A DNA stretch of 6,458 nucleotides, taken from NCBI GenBank assembly GCA_035294465.1, contig DATGKW010000146.1, positions 1 to 6,458 of the forward strand, read 5' to 3'. Positions 1 to 5,207 of the stretch are shown in pieces (position 1 is the first letter of the stretch; every line of letters starts with the position of its first letter). Source of the stretch: Paraktedonobacter sp035294465 (GTDB taxonomy: Bacteria; Chloroflexota; Ktedonobacteria; Ktedonobacterales; Ktedonobacteraceae). The notes under the pieces were generated by a model. The model ran no database searches, was not told the DNA's origin, and worked only from the letters and a program-made list of their open reading frames with translations. The position numbers were made by a program, and so were the translations under genes.

Positions 1-1302
1 ACCATTGATGGCAGTCGAACCGGTGTTGGTGATGGTCAGGCTTGCCCCGAAGCCTCCGGGCCACTGATTGGTGAGAGCGTAATGCACACTGCAGCTGGAG
101 CCAGAGACCGGCGTTGGGGTGGGAGTGGTGCCCTGAGTCGGTGTGGGAGTCGGAGTGGTGCCACGTGTTGGCGTCGGCGTCGGGGTGCTGCTCACGCTGC
201 TGCCGTAGCCAGCGGCTACGATGCTGGCCTGAACAGCGTTATCGGTCGCGTCCGAAGGATAGCCAGACGTCATCACGCCCTCGTAGAAGGTACCAGCGGC
301 ACCGTTGCTGTTGTCGCCACCAATTCCGAGAATAATAGCGCCCTGCTTGTGCATGGGATTGTAGCCAGAGACATTGGGGCGCGGTCCACTGTACATCGTG
401 GTCAGGCCGCCGGATTGCGCATTGCCAGCCTTGATCGCCCAGAGGTTTGGCCCGCCCTTTATCATCGCAGTGACGTAGCGAGACGTGATACTCTGGTCTC
501 CGCTATTGAACCCGGCGTTGACTCCAGAATACAGACCATTTTCCATGTCCGCCATGACCCAGGGGCCATTGCCGGTGCCATAGCCCCATACTTTGATATT
601 GCCGAAGTAAATGGCCTCCATCGTGCCATTGCCATCGTCATGGTTGTTGGTTTCGGCGTTGCCGTAATCGAAGCAGCACCCTCCGTTATAGTGCGTGCCA
701 TCGAAGATCGCGTACTCGCCTTCGGGATTGTCGCCGGTCGCAATGCCCGAAGTGTTGTCGTCGCGGTACCCGGTGCCAGGAGCGATGTAGACGCCGTAAG
801 CCTCGTGGCCATTGATCATGATCGGCGCCGCGGTTGCGTTCGCGAGGTTGTCATATCCACCAGCAGCCGGGCCGGAGAACCCACCGGGAGGGGCCTGAGT
901 TAGATTGTTGCCATGCCCTGATTGGTCGTAGATGACGGTGATCACGCAGGTCGTGCCGGCGCAGAACGAATCCTGCGCGGCTGCGTTGGCATAGCCGCCC
1001 GGACTCAAGACGCCAATGTTCAACGTAGCATTATCCGACGCGCGCCTGACCTGGTACAGGTTCCCATCGTAGGAGCTGAACAGAGCGCGTACCGTGCTGT
1101 GGGCGGCAACACATGGCGTGCCACCGGCCGCATAAATGTCGCAGGGCAATGAACCAGCAGCTAACGCTGGTGTTGTCGCAGCTCCAAACAGATTGGCAAG
1201 ACCGAACGTGCTGACTACAAGACACAGCGCAGCAATGAATCCGGCTATGCTTTTCCAATGGCGAAAGGGCAGGCGTCGCATACCTGCGTTCAATGGTTTC
1301 AT
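1..1302 (-). CDS. Secreted GH54 alpha-L-arabinofuranosidase with C-terminal CBM2 (3' end cut by window edge)
   Basis: Exported enzyme expected to release arabinofuranosyl side chains from arabinoxylan or arabinan. The 434 visible residues comprise a signal peptide (residues 1-49; basic RRLPFRHWK, hydrophobic core about 19-40, likely cleavage after ALAA), a GH54 catalytic domain of the AbfB type (about 53-365), a Pro/Thr linker (372-401) and the start of a CBM2 (from C404, with NQWPGGF and ITNTGS). Family landmarks: vicinal cysteines C209-C210 (GGCCFDYG), cysteine pairs C54/C64 and C114/C119, the presumed nucleophile E254 (MADMENGL) and acid/base D330 (GIGGDNSNG). Each sits 33 residues after its position in Aspergillus kawachii AbfB as I remember it, implying no net indels between landmarks. 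The ATG at 1302 is chosen because AAAGGA lies 9 bases upstream and the signal peptide follows directly. Fungal GH54 enzymes end in a CBM42; here a linker and cellulose-binding CBM2 follow instead. The family call is secure; substrate detail is inferred. Confidence 0.95.
   Translation of the reverse strand, partial: MKPLNAGMRRLPFRHWKSIAGFIAALCLVVSTFGLANLFGAATTPALAAGSLPCDIYAAGGTPCVAAHSTVRALFSSYDGNLYQVRRASDNATLNIGVLSPGGYANAAAQDSFCAGTTCVITVIYDQSGHGNNLTQAPPGGFSGPAAGGYDNLANATAAPIMINGHEAYGVYIAPGTGYRDDNTSGIATGDNPEGEYAIFDGTHYNGGCCFDYGNAETNNHDDGNGTMEAIYFGNIKVWGYGTGNGPWVMADMENGLYSGVNAGFNSGDQSITSRYVTAMIKGGPNLWAIKAGNAQSGGLTTMYSGPRPNVSGYNPMHKQGAIILGIGGDNSNGAAGTFYEGVMTSGYPSDATDNAVQASIVAAGYGSSVSSTPTPTPTRGTTPTPTPTQGTTPTPTPVSGSSCSVHYALTNQWPGGFGASLTITNTGSTAING
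100..189 (-). repeat. Three-copy 30-bp repeat encoding the TPTPTPT linker
   Basis: Residues 372-401 of the arabinofuranosidase form three ten-residue units: STPTPTPTRG, TTPTPTPTQG and TTPTPTPVSG. They are encoded by imperfect 30-bp tandem repeats. The linker joins the GH54 domain to the CBM2 and is a typical flexible, protease-resistant, glycosylation-prone spacer of secreted carbohydrases. Copy number is likely to vary between strains through replication slippage. Confidence 0.9.
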
Positions 1303-1332
1303 GTCCTTGTTTCCTTTCTCCTAACAGAAAAT

Positions 1333-1361
1333 GGCTTCTTCCTCTTCTCTTCTGAGAAGCC
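1333..1361 (-). other. Alternative hairpins just upstream of the arabinofuranosidase ribosome site
   Basis: On the minus strand, GGCTTCT can pair with AGAAGCC across a 15-base loop (7 bp). Alternatively, the inner CTTCTC can pair with GAGAAG across an AGAA loop (6 bp). The two folds exclude each other and lie about 30-60 bases before the ATG. The stretch is purine-rich, so chance pairing is possible. A role in translation initiation is conjecture. Confidence 0.3.
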
Positions 1362-1527
1362 GCGCTTCCGTTCTCGCCCTGGCCAGGCCCTCCTGGAGAC
1401 GAGATATCCGGTTCCCTGTTCGGCTGGTCTTTCCCCAACAGACAAGAAAAGCGGTGTTACACGGCTTTCCAGCCCGCTTCGTGCGTCAGGCAAAAACGGA
1501 CATAACGATAAAAAGTCGACCTTCTCC

Positions 1528-1562
1528 AAAAAGAAAAAGCTCACCTCCTTCGTTGTGAGCTT
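1528..1562 (-). terminator. Intrinsic terminator or attenuator in the arabinofuranosidase leader
   Basis: Reading the minus strand, AAGCTCAC (1562-1555) pairs perfectly with GTGAGCTT (1544-1537) across a 10-base loop. TTTCTTTTT follows immediately, the stem-plus-U-tract form of a Rho-independent terminator. It sits about 235 bases before the arabinofuranosidase ATG and about 420 bases past the serA stop. If the promoter lies near the operator at 1594-1609, it acts as an attenuator for the arabinofuranosidase. If that promoter lies further downstream, it may end read-through from the serA operon. The 8-bp stem is only moderately strong. Confidence 0.55.
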
Positions 1563-1567
1563 CCCAC
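1541..1567 (-). CDS. Candidate 8-codon leader ORF (MGSSQRRR), speculative
   Basis: A GTG start at 1567 lies 9 bases after a perfect AAGGAGG (1583-1577 on the minus strand). It opens eight codons, MGSSQRRR, ending in three arginine codons (CGA AGG AGG). The TGA stop (1543-1541) lies inside the 3' arm of the terminator stem. A ribosome translating it would cover both alternative hairpins, which is what an attenuation leader would need. Against it: the ORF is very short, the start is GTG, and no promoter has been established upstream. Confidence 0.2.
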   Translation of the reverse strand: MGSSQRRR

Positions 1568-1576
1568 GCGGGAAGC
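1559..1576 (-). promoter_or_regulatory. Hairpin overlapping the terminator stem (possible anti-terminator)
   Basis: A perfect 7-bp stem, GCTTCCC/GGGAAGC on the minus strand, encloses a 4-base loop. Its 3' arm shares the four bases AAGC (1562-1559) with the 5' arm of the adjacent terminator stem, so both stems cannot form fully at once. If this hairpin holds, the terminator is left with only TCAC/GTGA. The arrangement resembles a simple attenuation switch. No known riboswitch consensus was recognised, so any ligand or protein partner is unknown. Confidence 0.4.
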
Positions 1577-1593
1577 CCTCCTTGTATTTTTGT

Positions 1594-1609
1594 ATTTAAG
1601 CGCTTAAAT
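1594..1609. promoter_or_regulatory. Perfect 16-bp palindrome, likely LacI-family operator
   Basis: ATTTAAGC|GCTTAAAT is perfectly self-complementary with a central CG. The AAGC|GCTT core is the form bound by LacI/GalR-family repressors, as in CcpA cre-like sites. It lies about 290 bases upstream of the arabinofuranosidase start, the only gene pointing away from it nearby. LacI-type repressors commonly control plant-polysaccharide hydrolases, so induction by arabinose- or xylose-derived sugar is plausible. No regulator gene is in the window. No convincing -35/-10 pair was found next to it. Confidence 0.55.
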
Positions 1610-1838
1610 TTCTGGCCTGTTGTATTCCCCTCTCTCCAGTTGCGTGAAAGGAAGTTGGCTTCAAAGAGCGGCCAGCTCAGGGGTTGTTCATCAGATCAAG
1701 CGGGTGATGTTCCTCTTCGAGACGTGTTTTTTCATCTAGAAAAGGTGCATCGCCAAAAGTATAGAAGATTCTTTGTGCTTCTGACCACGACAGGTACACG
1801 GCAGATACAGAGCAGGTGCAAAGCAGGTTTCGCAAAGA

Positions 1839-1902
1839 TGAACGGTGTTCCTCCCTTGCCACCTCGGCACACATCCGGGTGGCAAGGGAGGAACACCGTT
1901 CA
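1839..1902. repeat. Perfect inverted repeat with 25-bp arms (REP-like palindrome)
   Basis: The left arm (1839-1863, starting TGAACGGTGTTCC) is exactly the reverse complement of the right arm (1878-1902, ending GGAACACCGTTCA). The 14-base spacer can add three more pairs (CGG/CCG) after a bulged T, leaving a 7-base loop. It lies about 80 bases past the serA stop, and neither flank has a T-tract, so it does not look like an ordinary terminator. A dispersed REP element, a short MITE-like element or an mRNA 3'-stabilising hairpin fit better. Only one copy is visible in the window. Confidence 0.75.
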
Positions 1903-1982
1903 CAATGCCAGCGAGGACCAATTCCGGCGTTGCCATCGCTGGCCCCGGCAGCGCTGGTTGGTGGCCTGTCAGCCTATCTGAT

Positions 1983-3698
1983 TCACAGTTTCACCAATGT
2001 CAGGCCGAAGATATCGCCGGAATCGCCGATTTCGGCCAGCGCCCAGTCGGGAATGGGGTCGTCTACGGAGATGATCATCAGCGCTGTATCCGGCGGCTGC
2101 TGTGAATCGCGGCGGCGCGGGGTGCGCTCGCTCGGCCCAACGTCCATGTGGCGAATATTCACGTGCGCCTTGCCCAGAACCGTGCCGACGCGTCCGATCA
2201 TACCTGGCTGGTCGTAATTGCGGCAGAAGAGGATATAGCCTTCCGGCACAATCTCGGTCCAGTAGCGCCCGACGCGCACAACCCGCGGAACGCCATGCAT
2301 GACCGTACCGGCCAGCACATCGATATGCTCGTCGCCCGACCCAGGCTTGCCCGCAAACGAGGACGTGTAACCGTTGCTATCCAGCACGCGCATAGTGATC
2401 AGATTGGCAAACTCGGCGGGCGTAGATGATTTCTGCTCGACAATCTCCAGCCCCCACTGTTTGGCCAGAGCCGGCGCATTGATCATATTGACGTGCGCGT
2501 CCGAGATCGACTCCAGCAGGCCCTTGATCAGAGCCGCTTTCAGCGGGCGCAGATCGTAATTGGCGATATCGCCGCTGCACGAAAGCTCAATCTTGCTCAA
2601 GGGGCCGGGCTGCAACTGCGTATAGAGGCGGCCTAGCTTCTCGACCAGGCGCATGTAGGGCTGCAAGACTTGCAGGGTCTCCGGCAGGATGAGCGGTGCG
2701 TTGACCGCTGCCCGCGGAAAGCCGCCGCGCAGCACCGTCACCACCTGCTCGGCCACATCTGTCGCCACGCCAACCTGCGCCTCTTCGGTGGAAGCGCCCA
2801 GGTGAGGAGTAGCAATCACACGCTCGTGGGCCAGCAGAAGCTTGAGCGTCTCGTTATCGCGAATCGGCTCCTGGCTGAAAACATCCAGGGCCGCGCCCGC
2901 CAGCCGTCCCTCGTTCAGCGCGTGCAGCAGCGCCTCCTCGTCGATCAGCCCGCCGCGCGCGCAGTTAATCAGGCGGGCTGTCGGCTTCATCAGAGCCAGC
3001 TCGCGCGCACCGATCAGCCCGCGTGTGCCGCTAGGGCCGCTGGTGAGCGAGGTGTGCAGCGTGACAAAATCGGCCTGCTCCAACACCTCGTCCAGTGTGA
3101 ACATGCTCACGCCCAGCTTGCGCGCTTGCTCAGGGGAGACATACGGATCGTGGGCAATCACCTGCATTTCCAACCCCTGCGCCCGCCTGGTCACTTCGGT
3201 TCCAACCTTGCCCAGACCGATCACACCCAGCACTTTATTGCGCACCTCCACGCCCATAAAACGGTTCTTTTCCCACCGTCCGGCTTTGGTGCTGCTATTT
3301 GCTTCGGGGATATGCCGGGCCAGGGCCATCAGCATCGCGATAGTATGCTCAGCCGCCGCCACGATATTGCCGGTCGGCGAATTCACCACCATAATGCCGG
3401 CAGCCGTCGCGGCTTCGGTATCGATATTATCAACGCCTACTCCTGCGCGCCCAACAATTTTCAACTGCGTGGCCGCCGCCAGAATATCAGCAGTAACCTG
3501 CGTGGCGCTGCGCACAATCAGGGCTGTGTACTCGCCAATCGCCGCTCGCAATTGCTCGGCTTTAAGCCCGGTGCGCACATCGATCTGCGCCTCTGGCAAC
3601 TGCGCGCGCAGGTAATCGATTCCCTCCTGCGCGATCTCATCGGCGATCAGGATGCGCGGCGCACCGGCGGCTTCCTCGTGCTCTTCCTCTGCTCCCAT
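1983..3698 (-). CDS. serA: D-3-phosphoglycerate dehydrogenase, long form with ASB and ACT domains
   Basis: Cytoplasmic enzyme oxidising 3-phosphoglycerate to 3-phosphohydroxypyruvate with NAD+, the committed step of serine synthesis. In 571 residues it shows the substrate-binding halves (about 14-110 and 300-335), a Rossmann NAD domain (about 111-299; GLGKVG at 161-166, acidic D184 in AHDPY), the catalytic trio R248 (CARGG), E277 (SQEP) and H299 (TPHLG), an ASB domain (about 335-480) and a C-terminal ACT domain (about 487-571; YDQPGMIGRVG, HVNI). The domain order matches the long bacterial type. It is longer than the usual roughly 525 residues because of an acidic N-terminal extension (GAEEEHEEAAG) and about ten extra ACT residues (within 522-538). 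The ATG at 3698 lies 21 bases after the upstream aminotransferase stop, with AGGGGAG about 12 bases before it, so the two genes form one operon. The ACT domain suggests serine feedback, which is inferred. Confidence 0.97.
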   Translation of the reverse strand: MGAEEEHEEAAGAPRILIADEIAQEGIDYLRAQLPEAQIDVRTGLKAEQLRAAIGEYTALIVRSATQVTADILAAATQLKIVGRAGVGVDNIDTEAATAAGIMVVNSPTGNIVAAAEHTIAMLMALARHIPEANSSTKAGRWEKNRFMGVEVRNKVLGVIGLGKVGTEVTRRAQGLEMQVIAHDPYVSPEQARKLGVSMFTLDEVLEQADFVTLHTSLTSGPSGTRGLIGARELALMKPTARLINCARGGLIDEEALLHALNEGRLAGAALDVFSQEPIRDNETLKLLLAHERVIATPHLGASTEEAQVGVATDVAEQVVTVLRGGFPRAAVNAPLILPETLQVLQPYMRLVEKLGRLYTQLQPGPLSKIELSCSGDIANYDLRPLKAALIKGLLESISDAHVNMINAPALAKQWGLEIVEQKSSTPAEFANLITMRVLDSNGYTSSFAGKPGSGDEHIDVLAGTVMHGVPRVVRVGRYWTEIVPEGYILFCRNYDQPGMIGRVGTVLGKAHVNIRHMDVGPSERTPRRRDSQQPPDTALMIISVDDPIPDWALAEIGDSGDIFGLTLVKL

Positions 3699-3719
3699 CG
3701 TTTGATCTCTCTCCCCTCT

Positions 3720-4877
3720 CTACTTCCTGTAGCCTGACTCGCTCAAGCGAGCTTCCACGCGATCCAGCGCTTCTGCTATCTCCTGCTGGGTGAAGGACCC
3801 CAGGTGGCCAATGCGGAATATCTTCCCCTCCAGTTGCCCCTGCCCATTGGCCAGCACCACGTGATCTTGCTCGCGCAGCGTTTTGAGCAGGGCTTTGGTA
3901 TCGATGCCCGCCGGCGTGAGGATAGCAGAAACCGTATTGGAGGCATTGGGGTGATCGGCGAGCAATTGCAACCCCATCGCTTTCGCGCGCCCGCGCACAT
4001 ATTCACCGATCTGCTCGTGCCGCCGGAAAATCTCCTCGCGTCCCTCTTCCAGCATAAGCTCCAGAGCCAGATCCAGGGCATAGAACAGCGAAATCGGTGG
4101 CGTTGTCGGATGCTGCCATTTCTCCAGGTTCTTGAGCGAGTTTTGCCAGTCGAAGTAGAAGCGCGGCAGGTTAGCCGTTTTATTGGCTGCGAGCGCGCGC
4201 GGACCAACGGCGATCATCATCAGCCCTGGCGGAGTCATCCAGCCCTTCTGCGAGCCGGTGAAGACCACATCGAGATCCCAGGGGTCCATCTCCAGAGGCA
4301 CGCAGCCCAGCGAGCTTACTGCATCGACGGCGATCAGCGCGTCGGGATTGTGCTGGCGAATCACTCGACTCAGCGCCTCGATATCGTTGGTCACGCCCGT
4401 CGACGTCTCGTTATGCGTTACCAGGACGCCCTTGTATGGTTCGCTGGCCTTCAGCCGCGCCGCGACCACTTCGGGGTCGGCTGCCTGGCCCCAGGGAAAA
4501 TCAATTTTTGTCACCTTCAAGCCAAACCGTCCGGCGATAGTGGCAAAGCGGTCGCCGAAGTTGCCAATCGAGATGGCAATCACATGATCTCCTGCTGAGA
4601 AGAGATTGGCGATAGATGCTTCCTGCCCGCCGGTGCCGGAGGCCGGATAGGTCAGGACCGGCGAGGCGGTCTGGAAGAAATATTGCAGGCGGGCGGTCAC
4701 CCGGCGCAGGATGGCTGCGAATTCTGGCCCGCGATGATTAATCATTGGCCGGGCCATCTCGGCCAGAATGCGAGCGGGTACCGGCGTCGGGCCGGGCACG
4801 CGCAAGTTCTGCGTAGGAATTGGTTGACGAGGCTCAACCTGTGGGGCTGCAATAGCTTTGCGTATCTGGGTGGTCAT
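3720..4877 (-). CDS. Class V PLP aminotransferase (serine/alanine-glyoxylate type), probable phosphoserine aminotransferase
   Basis: Fold-type I PLP enzyme of class V, resembling alanine/serine-glyoxylate aminotransferases. Counted from the upstream ATG at 4889, it has NLRVPGPTPVP (28-38), the phosphate-binding ASGTGG (83-88), HNETSTG (159-165), D189 in VDAVSS for the pyridine nitrogen, K215 in TGSQKGW as the Schiff-base lysine, and R359 in FRIGHLG for the substrate carboxylate. The start at 4877 is preferred because GGAG lies 6 bases upstream, whereas the ATG at 4889 has no ribosome site; this gives 385 residues. It is the first gene of an operon with serA. By context it probably converts 3-phosphohydroxypyruvate to phosphoserine, in place of SerC. 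Thermotoga maritima has a similar neighbour pair (TM1400/TM1401). A serine- or alanine-glyoxylate role remains possible, since sequence alone does not fix the substrate. The family is certain; the substrate is inferred. Confidence 0.92.
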   Translation of the reverse strand: MTTQIRKAIAAPQVEPRQPIPTQNLRVPGPTPVPARILAEMARPMINHRGPEFAAILRRVTARLQYFFQTASPVLTYPASGTGGQEASIANLFSAGDHVIAISIGNFGDRFATIAGRFGLKVTKIDFPWGQAADPEVVAARLKASEPYKGVLVTHNETSTGVTNDIEALSRVIRQHNPDALIAVDAVSSLGCVPLEMDPWDLDVVFTGSQKGWMTPPGLMMIAVGPRALAANKTANLPRFYFDWQNSLKNLEKWQHPTTPPISLFYALDLALELMLEEGREEIFRRHEQIGEYVRGRAKAMGLQLLADHPNASNTVSAILTPAGIDTKALLKTLREQDHVVLANGQGQLEGKIFRIGHLGSFTQQEIAEALDRVEARLSESGYRK

Positions 4878-4883
4878 GGCTTT

Positions 4884-4887
4884 CTCC
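4884..4887 (-). promoter_or_regulatory. Ribosome binding site that fixes the aminotransferase start
   Basis: GGAG on the minus strand, followed by AAAGCC and then ATG at 4877, is at ideal spacing. It overlaps the codons after the alternative ATG at 4889, which itself has only CAGCCCAGCTAG upstream. This favours the shorter protein beginning MTTQIRK. Confidence 0.6.
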
Positions 4888-4952
4888 ATCTAGCTGGGCT
4901 GCTCTGAGCCGACTATCGTACAAAATGTTCTGTTCTGCCTCGCTGCAACAAG

Positions 4953-4986
4953 GCGCGGCGGAATACCATCGGTGTATCCGCCGCGC
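4953..4986 (-). promoter_or_regulatory. Strong GC-rich hairpin in the serine operon leader
   Basis: GCGCGGCGGA (4953-4962) pairs perfectly with TCCGCCGCGC (4977-4986). The stem continues with ATACC/GGTGT, including one G-T pair and a bulged A, down to a 3-base loop. It lies about 75 bases before the aminotransferase start, inside the transcript predicted from the promoter at 5069-5097. No clear T-tract follows on either strand, so it is not a standard terminator. It may be a leader control element, an mRNA stabiliser or a dispersed palindromic repeat. Confidence 0.5.
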
Positions 4987-5068
4987 TGCTGATTCATCTC
5001 TGCCAACAGTATAGCATTAGAGGCTGCCGATTTCAAAGCTTTCTGGCTAACTGGCTCAATTTTTATAG

Positions 5069-5097
5069 ATGATCTCTACATAATCTCCCCCTGTCAA
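5069..5097 (-). promoter_or_regulatory. Probable sigma-70-type promoter of the serine operon
   Basis: On the minus strand a perfect TTGACA -35 (5097-5092) is followed after 17 bases by GATCAT (5074-5069), a 4-of-6 match to the -10 consensus. It points toward the aminotransferase and would give a leader of about 185 bases containing the GC-rich hairpin. The -35 overlaps two tandem TGTCAA copies (plus strand, 5092-5104), which could be an operator. Confidence 0.4.
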
Positions 5098-5207
5098 GTG
5101 TCAAAAAGAACTATGGAAGCAGATGCGCGGCCTCCTTGAGCACGGCGCGGATTTGGCCTGCGGCGTACAATGATAAGTAGAGGTAAGGAAAGAAAGGAGG
5201 CGTTTGC

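Larger units (their letters stand above)
1303..1982. other. 680-base intergenic region between arabinofuranosidase and serA
   Basis: No credible protein gene was found on either strand. Short open frames here lack family resemblance, well-spaced ribosome sites or sensible composition. From low to high coordinates it contains the arabinofuranosidase ribosome site, two alternative hairpins, the T-tract terminator and its overlapping hairpin, the palindromic operator, about 230 bases with no recognised signal (1610-1838), a 64-bp perfect inverted repeat, and about 80 bases immediately after the serA stop. Those last bases contain CCAGCG/CGCTGG short inverted repeats but no T-tract. Confidence 0.7.
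4878..5207. other. Divergent intergenic region between the serine operon and the repeat-protein pair
   Basis: No coding sequence was recognised in these 330 bases. It carries the aminotransferase ribosome site and leader hairpin, the minus-strand promoter, tandem TGTCAA copies, a plus-strand TACAAT (5166-5171) that could be the -10 of the repeat-protein genes but lacks a good -35, and the strong ribosome site AGAAAGGAGG (5191-5200). Confidence 0.6.

Noticed and set aside
82..903. A 273-codon plus-strand open frame at the left edge
   Set aside because: It lies opposite the GH54 gene, whose identity is secured by catalytic motifs. The product is Ala/Arg/Val-rich with no recognisable domain.
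1440..1500. Riboswitch-like stretch in the arabinofuranosidase leader (GGCT-GGAA-AGCC with flanking AAGCGG/CCGCTT)
   Set aside because: The short stems can form, but c-di-GMP, cobalamin and other consensus elements I know do not match, so it is not called as a feature.
1299..1544. An 81-codon minus-strand frame whose TGA overlaps the arabinofuranosidase ATG (ATGA), suggesting translational coupling
   Set aside because: The GTG start is fused to its own AAGGAG with no spacer, and the first codons coincide with the terminator T-tract. The protein is Arg/Lys-rich with no resemblance to anything. The overlap is probably chance.
1839..1902. Rho-independent terminator of serA
   Set aside because: No T-tract follows the stem on either strand, and the arms are far longer than usual, so a repetitive palindrome is more likely.
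1640..1981. Short overlapping frames in the stretch after serA as possible small genes
   Set aside because: Their sequences largely reflect translation through the inverted repeat, with no well-spaced ribosome site and no domain.
2670..3737. A 355-codon plus-strand open frame opposite serA, and similar long frames opposite the aminotransferase (3804-4598)
   Set aside because: They are antisense to confidently identified genes, lack family motifs, have odd His/Gln/Arg-rich compositions and show no ribosome sites. They arise from the codon bias of the true genes.
4953..5000. T-box leader for the serine operon, suggested by GATGGTATTCCGCC on the minus strand
   Set aside because: The conserved T-box string (GGTGGNACCGCG-like) is not matched closely, and no specifier loop or terminator was found.
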